DNA of 64,000 nt from Bolinopsis microptera (lineage: Eukaryota > Ctenophora > Tentaculata > Lobata > Bolinopsidae), in NCBI RefSeq assembly GCF_026151205.1, contig NC_087075.1, positions 6,590,858 through 6,654,857 of the forward strand, read 5' to 3'. This document shows, one piece after another, positions 25,901-33,808 of this stretch. A program made the translations under genes and the position numbers. Position 1 is the stretch's first letter, and each line of letters starts with the position of its first letter. The notes below the pieces were generated by a model. The model made no database searches. It was not told the origin of the DNA and worked only from the letters and a program-made list of their open reading frames with translations.

Positions 25901-28900
25901 AATTAATATAATAATACAAATAATATAAAAAAATATATAATGTAGTCCCGATCTCCAAGCCTACAGGAGTTCAATATAATAATACAATTAACATAATATT
26001 ATAAATAATATAACAAAATATATAATGTAGTCCCGATCTCCAGGCCTACAGGTAGTTCAATATAATAATACAATTAATATAATATTATAAATAATATAAC
26101 AAAATATATAATGTAGTCCCGATCTATAATCAACTTAATAACACCAGAATGTGTGTGTGTCTGTGTGTCTGTGTGTCTGTGTGTCTGTGTGTAATTTCCG
26201 AACAGTTATACAAAAAAAACGGTAATAGTTACGGGACTGGTTTTTTCGGTATAGTGCCGACAAAACTCTGATGAAGCCCATAAGAAAATTTTATAAAAAT
26301 CGGCCGGTGGTAAGTGGTTTAATTGATGATTTTGTTCCAGAAATGTGACATAAATGGATGGGAGAGAGAACGAGGAGGATAACATGTACCGTAATTAGTT
26401 TAGCCCCACGTAATATCAGAGCTCACTCTTGCGGCCGCTTTGTTTTAACTGTAGGGAGATTTCATACTTTCATAAGACAGCATTATGCGTGATATCAAAT
26501 ATATAATGCGGTTGTATACTTTTACATTGCAACTGTGACAGTAAATTCCCGGCCGAAGGCACGGGTTACACTAGTATATTAATATAGTCCCGATCTATAG
26601 CTCTACAGGAGTTCAAAAGAATAATACAAACATATTTTGTTGATTGCATTGCATATTTTATTGTAAATTTGCTACATTTAAGTTTTATGTAAAGATGTGA
26701 TGAGATGGGAAATTTTTAACTTTTCGCTTCTAAATAAAAAGCTATCATACACAGTTAAGACGATTTTTAACAGTGCCAGTTTTAGCTGAGTCATCGTAAA
26801 ACATAGACACTCCACATTTCAATATGACGAATGGTAGTTTATAAGTTTGCATATTGTTTAAGCAAACCATGATAATACCAGCGTCCCAAGTAAGTATAAA
26901 CAATGCCAAGAATTTGATGATTTGATTCAAAAGTGACGCTGCATATCAAATTTCATGTAAATGTTTCTTTTAGCTGATAAATTTGCCAAAAATTAAGCCC
27001 ATGTCTAGATGGTTCATATGTGTTACAGTTTTTCAAGCTGCAGCTTATGATGAGATTAAAACCAAGGTTCCAGCCCGTCGGTTTAGAATCAAATTTTAGG
27101 AGGGGTGAGTTTGTGAAGTAATATGTAGAGTGCAAATGTCTATCATAATTCATAAAGTGCAAATGTCTATGTTTAAAATTGAGTGCAAATGACTATGTTT
27201 GAGTGCAAATTTCTATTGTCTATGATATATAGACTGTTTAACTTTAAGGCTCATCGTTCAGCCACTGATAATAATCGGTAACGTATATTGAATACTTGGT
27301 TAACATTCAGCCACATTCTGCACAAATAGTATCACAACCACCACATAATTGAGTTTTAAGCTATAATTCCCAATTTAAGCATCAAAACTTCGGTATTTTC
27401 CTAAAAATAGTTCATCAAAAGGTGACCGTGAAACAATACTCCCTAAAAATATACTTTACCTCTAGTTCTAGTGAGGATACAGCCAACCCCCGCCTGCCAC
27501 TCGTGAAAGTGAGCTACCGTCCTTTTACTGGAGTTCCTGGAGCTGAACTGAGAAGTTGGCAGGTTATTTATTAAATAGATACTTTAGTTTCTTTACATAT
27601 ATTTTATCTAACGAACTAAAGTGCTCAAAAGAATATCTCCACTTTATAATACAAATAGTTGCGGTAAAAGGGGCGATGCTGCTTAACAAGTTACGAGACA
27701 AAAACGAAAATAACATTTTGAAATAATTTTAATTCAGCACACACTTTACTTAAGTAATAGGTTAATAGGTTAATAGGTTAATAGGTTAATAGGTTAATAG
27801 GTTAATAGGTTAATAGGTTAATAGGTTAATAGGTTAATAGGTTAATATGTTAATAGGTTAATAGGTTAATAGGTTAATAGGTTAATAGGTTAATAGGTTA
27901 ATAAATTAGGTGAGCTGCTTATTCAGTTATTCGACTAAAATATAGTAAACTAGAAACCTGCTAGTCGAAAGCTTTGTTCGAGGAAATTTAAAAAATAATT
28001 TATGTTTAAATTTCTCTAATCTCTAATCATCTAGCTCTAAGCTCTGTACTGTAGAAAGTGTGGATTTTATTTCACATTGACGACAAAGATGTAAGTATCC
28101 AGATTCCCTAAACGATACTTTCTACCGCATCGAAAAATATCAATGACAACCAAAGTTATGAATAGTGATATCGTGAGCGTAAATGTGAGCTAGTTATGAC
28201 GTATCACGTATCAGAATAAAGCATGGCAACACGCGTTAATTATAGAAAATCTAAAGCCTTAATCAAAATTCTAAGAATGCTATCTCCTTTTCCTATCCTT
28301 TTTTACAACCCAGCTAAAAATTGCGAGGTTTTAACTCCATTTTCGAGCTGAAATTGGCCTCACCATAGGGTCAATTTTGGTCTATTTTCAGTGGTTTTTT
28401 GTCCCCGTTGCCGGGGGATTTCGTCAAGTTTAAAATATAATATAGATATATACCAGTTGAACACTGTACATCAAGGTTGGCTTCAAAAGGTGCAAACATA
28501 CTATACAGAGATATCACCATAATTGTTTTGCCATATTCTGATTTCAATTTATTTTCAGAGATAAAACATTTTGATATCACGTGACAGTTTATATCGTCGT
28601 AGTATGCCCGTTATCGTGTCACCTACCCGTGTTGTAACCTGACAGATTGTACTGATAAGACATACCTTTCATTAAGTTAACAAAGGAAAATGGGATCAAC
28701 TAAATACAGGCTAATTTCCATTTTCTTATCTCTCCTTATCTTGTTTCTCCTTATTTTAGACGAGATGAGTTTTAAGGATTTTGTAAATTTGTGATAGTTT
28801 AAATTGAGTTATTTTCGAGATGTTCGAGCTTTTCTTTAGAATTAAAACAAGCCATATGTTATGGCATGCAAGGGCGAGGTATGAATAACTTTTTTCTAAC

Positions 28901-31281
28901 GTGTTATAACAGTGTGAAAATCGCAACAACGAATTAATATTTGTTATCACTGGTCTGTCAAGCTAATAAGGACCACATGTAACAGTAAAATTAACTGGCA
29001 GAATGCCAGGAATGTGTGAAGTGGAAAACTGGACAATTGCCAGGAATGAGGCACATACCTCCCCCAGGAACCAGGTAACCAGCTCTCCGAACACAACTGC
29101 GTTTACTGTCTCTTTGTCCGAGTCCGGAATACTAATGTGGGACACATTCCAGAAATCCTTCATCCACTCGTCACGTCTGTGGGAACGTTTATCATGTTAT
29201 TTTTCAGCGTATTGTTTGGCAAGTTGCCACAAATGGGATTTTCTGATTGTCGCTAATAATCGCTTATTCAGGGGTTACAAGCCGATTCTCTTGAAACTAC
29301 AGTTTACACTGTTTATAAACGCTTACAAACCGCTTGTGAATGGTTTTTAAATAGTCGATTATAATTTGTAGGAACGATTATCATATTATGTTTACAAGGT
29401 CATTGTTTATCTCAACTAAAAGGTAAGTTCACATTCCATTGACAACTTAAATCAGTAGCTCGAGTATTGAAACATGTTTCTATCATCACCATATCAAACT
29501 ATTTTTATCAAACTATTTTCATAACTACAAATAGATATATTTATTGAGGACGATAAAGAATTAAGGAATATTTCAATATTATATTATGTGATGTAGCACA
29601 ATATTATATTATGTGGTCATCCTCGCGTACTAAAGAAAGTGGCAATTCTCTTGTATTTAATACTTTAATATAAATAGATTATTTATCTGTAAAGATAACC
29701 CGGAATAGTCATACGTTGCAACCTCTTGCTCCCTGGCGTAGTCAAGTCTAACATAATATATTTATTTACTTACATATATTAACATGACATTAAACTAATG
29801 TTTATCTAATTTCGGTGAGACAACAGTAATTATATATAGCGAACACAACATAATGCATAATATACATTCGCTATTCAAGCACCTTAGCCAATGTAACTGA
29901 ATTAAGGTCTCGGGCCATTTAGGCCATTAGTTCATTGCTGAGACTAGGCCTTTATGTTGGCCAGATATAACATACTATAATATAACAACTACTACCTTGT
30001 TATGAGCGTCAGAATGTAGCGGTGGAGTTTAATTGAGAAGAATTGAGACACCTACATTTATTGTACTCAGAGGGCTTAAGAAGCTTAATGCTTATACAGT
30101 GGACTTAATTGTATACGGTAGATCTGTTTATAATATACGATGATTTCACGACGCTGGGTTTATTTATTGCAATAATTAATCGAGCGAGTTTGTTTTCTAA
30201 ACCTTACAGATTAAGCAGAGAAAATTTAGTGACCAAATATTTGAGTACAGACAAAAATAAGTATTGTGACATGATCAAGAGTTTGGTTTACCTCTTCCAG
30301 GAGCTGCCTAAGTCAAAAAGAATAACCCATGGATTACCAGCAATAAGCCACCTCCCTGTAACGACCTGACAAGATTTGATAAAGGTAAAAGTACAACAGA
30401 GAGGATCCTCATAGATATACATTATACAGTAAGTAATGACGAAGTATCGTTTTAAGGCTACAATTTAGGATATTAACAAAATAAAGATAACAGATTCAGG
30501 ATACGAAATGAAGATAACAGATGATTACTTACCCTAACAGGATACGAAATGAAGATAACAGATGATTATTTACCCTAACAGGATACGAAATGAAGATAAC
30601 AGATAATTACTTACCCTAACAGGATACGAAATGAAGATAACAGATAATTACTTACCCTAACACCTCTATCTCTCATAGCCTCTACAGCAGCTCTAATATA
30701 ATAATCATCTGGCTCTACTATCTCCACCTCTGTACGCATCTTCTCCTCGACATAGGGTCCTAAAATAGAGGCATTAGACAGGGGTTTGTATCCACATTTC
30801 TGGAGACTGTAACAAAATTAACTTCAATTAATGAGTTGAATTTACTGTATATAATTGGTTTTATATTATATGTGGTTAATGGTAGGGTAATGGTATAATA
30901 AATATATATTATAGTTTTATGATCTAGTTCAAGTGACTAATGAATACTGAATAGGTACATGTCTTTATTTACATGTCTTTATTTAAATCATATAGCTCAC
31001 CAAGTAGAAAGTAGTTATCACCAAGCTCAGCTACGGTAACAGCAGCCTTGCTTCTGATCACGGTGTTGATTCCGCCAACTGAAATTAAAGATACAGCATG
31101 TTAGTCAAGTTCAAACAACAGGAACTACAAGACCTACACTGTAATTATATGATCTCAATATGCACAAAAAACTGTGTTGAAAGTATTGTTGACCTTTGTT
31201 GCACACCTCCCAAGACACTTCAAAAGTGTATCTGTCATCATCTGGACTATTTCTCATTCTATTGCTGGACCCAGTAAGCAT
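4686..31281 (-). CDS. GYS: Glycogen synthase (GT3 family), complete, 20 coding exons
   Basis: Transfers glucose from UDP-glucose to growing glycogen chains in the cytosol. I assembled it by similarity to animal GYS1/GYS2 and by splice phases. Exons, 5' to 3': 31281-31194, 31078-31001, 30759-30656, 30365-30292, 29176-29059, 27547-27460, 25789-25695, 24151-24051, 23621-23538, 21230-21102, 13774-13677, 13442-13304, 13200-13011, 12856-12712, 9476-9313, 8701-8624, 8500-8387, 8172-8047, 4969-4889, 4754-4686. They sum to 2163 nt (720 residues plus stop), close to the 703-737 of vertebrate enzymes. Visible motifs: KVGG nucleotide-sugar loop (29-32), HFHEW (167-171), catalytic E498-x7-E506, arginine cluster for glucose-6-phosphate control (567-579) and a C-terminal phosphorylation tail. 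The ATG at 31281 follows an acceptor, so a 5' untranslated exon lies upstream. Only the last two exons rest on splice logic alone. Confidence 0.96.
5046..7890. mobile_element. Long inverted-repeat (foldback-type) DNA element in glycogen synthase intron 18
   Basis: Two arms of about 950 bp (about 5046-6000 and 6940-7890) are near-identical in opposite orientation, separated by about 940 bp. The outer ends read CAGTAGCAGGGAATAGTTGA and its complement. Each arm is itself made of two diverged tandem halves of about 175 bp (near 5235-5410 and 5411-5590), each with TTTTAGCTTAAAAT and ATATTGACAAAAA. A 101-residue open frame appears in both arms, but it is probably incidental. The spacer carries a piece of the endonuclease LINE. 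I could not define a clean target duplication. A loose match of the outer end occurs at 39303-39320. Confidence 0.85.
6395..6720 (+). mobile_element. LINE 3' fragment inside the inverted-repeat element
   Basis: Homologous to the C-terminal coding end and 3' tail of the LINE at 50272-52790. Shared peptide pieces are [20 protein letters not shown] and YTIYLSRN, then [10 protein letters not shown] followed by a stop at 6651-6653. It is 5'-truncated and frameshifted. It lies in the single-copy spacer between the two arms, so it inserted there or was captured by the element. Confidence 0.8.
7960..8046. promoter_or_regulatory. Cluster of CACGTG and TGACGTCA sites in glycogen synthase intron 18
   Basis: Within about 80 bp there are three CACGTG E-boxes (7969, 7999, 8035) and one TGACGTCA (8011), arranged as loose repeats of TCACGT. 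It directly adjoins the donor of exon 18. Such palindromes are known binding sites for bHLH-zip and CREB/ATF factors, but function here is a guess; it may be a simple repeat. Confidence 0.35.
8047..8172 (-). CDS. GYS: Glycogen synthase exon 18: GSK3-type phosphorylation tail
   Basis: Encodes [20 protein letters not shown] followed by [11 protein letters not shown]. Serines 643, 647, 651 and 655 are spaced exactly four apart, as in sites 3a, 3b, 3c and 4 of vertebrate GYS1, and RRSS fits a PKA consensus. The position four residues beyond the last of these, where vertebrates have the CK2 priming serine (site 5), is aspartate D659, with a serine at 660. Confidence 0.92.
8624..8701 (-). CDS. GYS: Glycogen synthase exon 16: glucose-6-phosphate arginine cluster
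   Basis: Encodes [20 protein letters not shown] plus WNSLGN. In animal and yeast glycogen synthase this arginine-rich helix binds glucose-6-phosphate and phosphoserines and switches the enzyme between states. All six arginines of the vertebrate cluster are kept (residues 567, 568, 570, 574, 576, 579). Allosteric control is therefore probably retained. Confidence 0.93.
8972..9056. repeat. CACGTG-containing minisatellite in glycogen synthase intron 15
   Basis: Repeated blocks GACACGTGGG, GCCGTGGGAT and GACACGTGGGGT across about 80 GC-rich bases. It contains four or more E-box palindromes. The flanks (8872-8971 and 9057-9100) look unrelated to coding sequence. Confidence 0.7.
9477..11017. other. 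Glycogen synthase intron 14, part upstream of the nested gene
   Basis: Two overlapping minus-strand open frames (9618-9815 and 9776-10045) start with non-ATG codons or resemble nothing I know. A 32-bp block, GGGGGTCTATAATATGGGAC plus flank, is repeated in tandem at about 10323-10378. Otherwise there is no recognisable feature. Confidence 0.4.
11018..12434 (+). CDS. Unknown protein, three exons, nested in glycogen synthase intron 14 on the opposite strand
   Basis: Exons 11018-11481, 11842-11916 and 12047-12434 have canonical GT/AG sites and matching phases (2, 2). They sum to 927 nt, giving 308 residues and a stop. ATG at 11018 ([20 protein letters not shown]) is the first good start, and an upstream acceptor-like TGTACAG hints at a non-coding first exon. 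The N-terminus is very basic. Residues about 55-120 are Thr/Pro-rich and low in complexity, followed by a repeated RRKTPE pattern and a tyrosine-rich [18 protein letters not shown]. The last exon is Pro/Asn-rich, with a more ordered end ([20 protein letters not shown]). No signal peptide or membrane segment is seen. I recognise no family; it looks largely disordered. The consistency of three exons argues against chance. Confidence 0.65.
11491..11685. mobile_element. Palindromic MITE-like element in intron 1 of the nested gene
   Basis: Two arms of about 55-60 bp (ACATATTACATTACACTGGA at the left, its complement at the right near 11625-11663) enclose a short spacer with CGCGCGCC. The block is flanked by identical 12-bp direct repeats AGAGCATGTTGT at 11491-11502 and 11674-11685, consistent with a target duplication. 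Confidence 0.7.
12435..12490. promoter_or_regulatory. Four CACGTG E-boxes just after the nested gene stop codon
   Basis: CACGTG occurs at 12435, 12450, 12461 and 12483, immediately 3' of the nested gene and inside glycogen synthase intron 14. This may be a regulatory cluster or a decayed repeat like that at 8972-9056. No experimental basis. Confidence 0.3.
12712..12856 (-). CDS. GYS: Glycogen synthase exon 14: catalytic E-x7-E exon
   Basis: Encodes [15 protein letters not shown] and then [20 protein letters not shown]. The pair of glutamates in [12 protein letters not shown] (E498 and E506 of this protein) is the conserved E-x7-E motif of retaining glycosyltransferases and binds the glucose-nucleotide in GT3 enzymes. 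The exon ends in phase 1 after ATGG and joins exon 15 ([15 protein letters not shown]) across a 3.2 kb intron that carries another gene on the opposite strand. Confidence 0.95.
13775..15965. other. Glycogen synthase intron 10, 3' portion
   Basis: AT-rich intron sequence. A few short open frames (for example 14729-14944, minus) lack a recognisable product, and no strong repeat was seen. It precedes the exon 11 acceptor at 13775-13777. Confidence 0.5.
15966..16454 (-). CDS. Probable small secreted protein, intronless, nested in glycogen synthase intron 10
   Basis: 162 residues from ATG at 16454 to TAA at 15966. The first about 20 residues ([20 protein letters not shown]) form a likely signal peptide. 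A run of four GSQP repeats follows (residues about 33-48, from a 12-bp repeat GGAACCAGGTTG at 16305-16352), then a domain with eight cysteines and several serine/threonine-rich stretches. The AATAAA of GAATAAATG overlaps the stop. It is on the same strand as its host gene. I recognise no family. Coding is supported by the signal peptide and cysteine pattern; a processed copy or chance frame remains possible. Confidence 0.5.
   Translation of the reverse strand: MSHLLRIITVAVSLVIITQQTTLKILSTPNNTGSQPGSQPGSQPGSQPGSGCREPTICSGVSLHSDPIHPIYCWWDSSFYRGRVGKRVDMSGCGFISTAVVTTTSRTLNGESTGSCPGLFTSHVTVSSFNVYSVEELSEEEIGEIMCDVHWIATGYSACSEE
16455..18149. other. Glycogen synthase intron 10, middle portion
   Basis: Upstream region of the small secreted-protein gene and further intron. 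Apart from the palindrome at 17430-17540, I see no repeat or coding feature. Confidence 0.5.
17430..17540. mobile_element. Near-perfect palindrome of about 110 bp
   Basis: AGCTGGGGGAAGCCAAGGGG is followed by TATTTTGGGG repeats, a short spacer near 17470-17485, then the complement CCCCTTGGCTTCCCCCCAAGCT. It is able to form a long hairpin. It is MITE-like, but no target duplication was identified. Confidence 0.75.
18150..18876. repeat. Minisatellite of about 730 bp (CAGGTTACCTCCTGACTGTAAC and CAGGTAAC units)
   Basis: Alternates a longer unit (GGTTACCTCCTGACAGTAAC) with runs of the 8-bp unit CAGGTAAC. GTAAC and GTTAC blocks make local inverted repeats. Short open frames in it are repeat artefacts. 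It lies in glycogen synthase intron 10. Confidence 0.95.
18877..19700. other. Glycogen synthase intron 10, between two minisatellites
   Basis: Contains AT-rich short repeats of AGATAAGAT type at about 19275-19370. No gene was recognised. Confidence 0.5.
19701..19845. repeat. 10-bp minisatellite (TAGTTGACAA)
   Basis: About 14 copies of TAGTTGACAA with a few TTGCCAA and TTGCTAA variants. Two overlapping minus-strand open frames here are repeat artefacts. Confidence 0.95.
19846..21101. other. Glycogen synthase intron 10, 5' portion
   Basis: No gene or strong repeat was recognised. A duplicated AAATGTTTATCATTATT occurs near 19940-19972 and a short TA run near 20585-20602. Confidence 0.5.
21336..21680 (+). 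mobile_element. LINE 3' fragment (restriction-like endonuclease family)
   Basis: 5'-truncated copy of the 3' end of the element at 50272-52790, opposite in orientation to its host gene. It encodes [20 protein letters not shown] and then WTDDWELVK, and continues through the 3' tail to ATAACACTCC. It lacks the 1.17 kb insertion of the copy at 50 kb and so shows the empty target site. A small AT insertion interrupts it near 21418-21430. It lies in glycogen synthase intron 9. Confidence 0.85.
21681..23435. other. Glycogen synthase intron 9, remainder
   Basis: No coding feature was recognised. There is a short GATATTGAGTAA repeat near 22110-22148. The sequence is otherwise ordinary AT-rich intron. 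Confidence 0.5.
23436..23545. repeat. Degenerate tandem repeat next to the exon 9 donor of glycogen synthase
   Basis: Imperfect units of about 35 bp containing a GGATGTA core and GGTAACCATATT-like blocks. Together they mimic the real exon end, where GAGTTACCTAAATTTG reads on the minus strand as CAAATTTAG and then GTAACTC. The copies are much more diverged than in the other arrays, suggesting an older duplication. Confidence 0.6.
24622..25092. repeat. 16-bp minisatellite (GGTGTAGGAACACGGG)
   Basis: About 28 units of GGTGTAGGAACACGGG, GGTGTAGGAACACGAG and GGTGTAGGAAGACGGG, grouped by variant: AAGACG units at the left, AACACG units at the right. The three long open frames on the minus strand (24559-25159) are reading-frame artefacts of a 16-bp unit. 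Confidence 0.95.
25455..25670. repeat. 15-16 bp AT-rich minisatellite (CAGCTAATTAATTATG)
   Basis: About 13 units of CAGCTAATTAATTATG with variants. It ends just before exon 7 of glycogen synthase (25695), so this exon is sandwiched between two tandem arrays. Confidence 0.9.
25790..26127. repeat. 85-86 bp tandem array duplicating the exon 7 splice acceptor of glycogen synthase
   Basis: Three full copies and one partial copy of a unit of 85-86 bp. Each begins with the exon edge CCCGATCTCCAGGCCTACAG and continues with AT-rich intron. On the minus strand this is a CTGTAG acceptor plus the first 16-20 bases of exon 7. The copies of this edge start at about 25870, 25955 and 26040, and the real one is at 25784. 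A decayed relative is at 26579-26620. All decoys lie 5' of the real acceptor in the transcript. Confidence 0.92.
26128..27459. other. Glycogen synthase intron 6 beyond the acceptor array
   Basis: Contains a TGTGTGTC microsatellite (26150-26192) and short direct repeats AGTGCAAATGTCTATG at 27127-27215. No coding feature. Minus-strand open frames 26745-27162 have no recognisable product. Confidence 0.5.
27755..27904. repeat. 8-bp minisatellite (AGGTTAAT)
   Basis: About 18 copies of AGGTTAAT, one with ATGTTAAT. It lies in glycogen synthase intron 5. The unit resembles a telomere-like permutation only loosely; it is not TTAGGG. Confidence 0.95.
27905..29058. other. Glycogen synthase intron 5, remainder
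   Basis: No coding feature or repeat was recognised; AT-rich. Confidence 0.5.
30497..30658. repeat. 41-bp tandem array duplicating the exon 3 splice donor of glycogen synthase
   Basis: About four copies of a 41-bp unit with the core GGATACGAAATGAAGATAAC. Each ends in CTTACCCTAAC or a close variant, which on the minus strand is GTTAGG followed by a donor GTAAG. The copy nearest the exon is the real donor (exon end at 30656). The others lie downstream in the intron, one of them weakened to TTTACC. Confidence 0.9.
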
Positions 31282-31288
31282 TGCTATG
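31001..31288 (-). CDS. GYS: Glycogen synthase exons 1-2: N-terminus and UDP-glucose loop
   Basis: Exon 1 begins after a TTTTTCAG acceptor at 31289-31295, giving 7 untranslated bases and then ATG at 31281. It encodes [20 protein letters not shown] and then EVSWEVCNK, splitting the V of KVGG across the intron (phase 1). Exon 2 encodes [20 protein letters not shown] and NYFLL. Vertebrate GYS carries inhibitory N-terminal serines (sites 2/2a) in an RTLSMSSL-like context. Here the N-terminus is shorter and that context is absent, so N-terminal phosphoregulation may differ. This is inference from alignment by eye. Confidence 0.9.
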
Positions 31289-32620
31289 CTGAAAAATCAA
31301 GCAACTTTAATAAATAATTAATATTATTAATAAAATATTATTAATAAAAAATTGATTAATTTCCTTGTTACTACAGCTTTAATCAGAACTGAAAAACTCT
31401 TGATAGAACATCCGGTTGAAATTACAACCTACAGAATTGCAATAGTTTTTTATATGTAATAAAAGTTATATTATATTATGCTAAAACTGTACAAAACTGT
31501 ACAAAATAGTCCCAAAACTGTATAGGACTCTCGAAACTATAATTGTATTCACAAACAGCTAATACAAATTTAAAATAAACTGACTGAGGGCTCATCTCCT
31601 TCATTTTCGTTTTTTTGTGGGCACCAACTCTACCTCAATACCTAAGTAAGGATGTTACATCCACTGCACTAAAGGGGCTTACATATAATGGGGTCCCTCT
31701 GCAGTGCAGGATTGAGCTTACACCTGAACTATGTTCTAAGCCGACTAGGCCTAGTGGGCAGCAAATGGTGTTTGCCATGTTGCCATGGAGGATGTCACCC
31801 AGACATGCAACCACAGAATTATGGTATGTCTGGAATGAAACGATTATCTTCTGGATTAAACGATCTTCATAAAGCTTTTCTTCCTGAGAGAGTTAAACCT
31901 TATTGAAATGCCCTACCAAGTACCAGTGGATGTAAAGAACTCTAGTGTAAATGATTTTAAGATAAATCTAGAATATTTTAGAAGAATTGTATCTTAAAAG
32001 GAATTGCTTGTGGTCATTATCATTGAAAAGTTTCTAACCTGGTGATAGGTAGAATCAAATTACAACTCTGAGTCTTAATTATTTATAGAGCAAGAGTAAC
32101 AATGATGATTATCTGTGGTCTCATCCATATTTAGCAAAGAAGAAGTTCATTAATTTAAACTATGGCTGTTGAGTCTAATTAGAAATATCTGATATATGAG
32201 ATTTATGGATTTATGTTAAAATATTTTTGTAAACATGTTTTATAATTTTTGTATCATTATGGTTATGTTTTGATTTTATTTTTGACATACTTTTTGGTAA
32301 TATTGGATTCCGATGGTTAAAACGTAAAATCAATTACCTGGCTTAATAATATAAATGGTTTATTTTGTATGCTGTATGATGTAGTCATATTTGGCTAAAT
32401 GATAATTTGTTGTGTATTTGAGGAAATATATTTCAAACAATATACAGATAATTTCAGCAATGGTAATTAGGGTAGACACCCTCGAAAAATGAATAAACCA
32501 ATATAATAGATTAAATGCTATAAAAATGGTACATATTCACATCGCAACAAAAAGCTTTGAAGACTTGATTTTAGACTTTTATTTTGCTTCCCAGAGCTGA
32601 GCAACGATCTGAAAGAGTTG
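31289..32620. other. Upstream region of glycogen synthase
   Basis: Should contain the 5' untranslated exon or promoter of the minus-strand gene. Overlapping plus-strand frames at 31615-31906 begin around a GTGGGCACC start but resemble nothing I know. No clear core promoter was seen. Confidence 0.4.
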
Positions 32621-32624
32621 TAGT

Positions 32625-32870
32625 TTTACAACCTACCAAGACGCGCGCCGAGTTGGACTCGGTCCATATATGGAACAATTAATTGACGATGTCAATTCAT
32701 CGCAGCTCGGCGCGGCACAGTAGCGCATCTCGTTGACATACGTTGCATGCCACTTTTCGCGCGCGAAGCGCGCGCCGCCAAAGGGATGCGAAACATGTAT
32801 CAAGCATCTCGCTGTGAGAAGCCTTATTGAGTGCGCGGCGCGGCACAGTAACGCATTGCCCTACAACCTA
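32625..32870. promoter_or_regulatory. CpG-rich GC island in AT-rich surroundings
   Basis: Contains CGCGCGCC, GCGCGCGAAGCGCGCGCC and two copies of CGGCGCGGCACAGTA (about 32705 and 32837). Strikingly CpG-rich compared with its flanks. It could be a promoter of glycogen synthase or of an upstream gene, or part of a mobile element given the duplicated block. Undecided. Confidence 0.35.
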
Positions 32871-33412
32871 AAACCATGGCCATGAATATAATTTTTAATT
32901 CAGTCACGAGTGAGCACAGAGCATAAAAAATTAAATAATTATTTACTTTAAAATTTATTTGTAAAATATTTAACGCAAAATAGAGTTTAAACAAAAATTT
33001 GTTCGGTTTTGATAAATTACAATTTGCAATTTTGTGAAATAACACTTTTCATGTGGCATAGATTGAACATTTTGAGCGCGGCAACCCTTCCACTTTCCAC
33101 GTTGCACTTCAGGCTATACAATTTTTTAAAAGTTAATCGAGCAATATAAACTAATAGCAAGTTAGGTTATACATTAAAGTTATAGTATTGATTATTTTAA
33201 ATAATTTATATTAATTAATTAATTAAAATTGAAATTTAAAAACACCACTATTAAGCGTACACTTTTACTCAGCAGTGTCACTACAACTAGTTTACAAAAA
33301 TACTTTTAAAACTATATATCAAAAGCAAAATAAAGTTCTATGTATAAATTCGTTCATAAAACTTCCAAAAAGCTAATATAATTTAGATAAGTCAAAGAGA
33401 GGGTTAAAATTA

Positions 33413-33808
33413 TTAATAAAACATTTTTGCTACCTCAGTGTCAGATAAAGTAAACAAATAAGTCTTCAGTGCGGACTTAAACGCCTCAACAGAATAACAT
33501 TGTTTAACTGAGTCTGGTAGTGCATTAAAAACTCGTGGACCAACCACACTAAAACTACGATCACCAAAACCCTTGGTTGAACGATAAGGGACTATGAGCC
33601 TAACAGTGTGTCCATGGTGAGCATACTTAAACATATCTTGAAGGTACAGTGGCGCTATTCCATTAATAGCCTTAAAAGATAGGAGACATATTTTAAAAAT
33701 CACTCTTTTAGGTATATTAAGCCAGTGCAATTTATCAAGATCATCGCCTAGGTGATCAAATTTATATTTTCCAGTTACTGCTTTTGCACAGGCATTTTGA
33801 ATAAGCTG
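33413..33808 (-). mobile_element. CR1/L2-like LINE, 3' end of ORF2
   Basis: Encodes LHWLNIPKRVIFKICLLSFK, then KAINGIAPLYL, DRSFSVVGPRVFNALPDSVK and FKSALKTYLF. This is the well-known C-terminal signature of jockey/CR1/L2 reverse transcriptases (LHWLP, FK, APxYL, W/FN-LP). The upstream part LIQNACAKAVTGKYKFDHLG is in the same frame back to about 33808, where homology stops. It is 5'-truncated, with a stop at about 33413-33415. Confidence 0.9.

Noticed and set aside
27755-27904. Internal telomeric repeat
   Set aside because: The unit is AGGTTAAT (8 bp), not TTAGGG or another known telomere unit.
29003-29350. 115-residue plus-strand frame
   Set aside because: It is the antisense shadow of glycogen synthase exon 5 (29059-29176), which carries the conserved protein.
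30109-30369. 86-residue plus-strand frame
   Set aside because: Antisense to glycogen synthase exon 4 (30292-30365), which encodes the conserved [12 protein letters not shown] segment.
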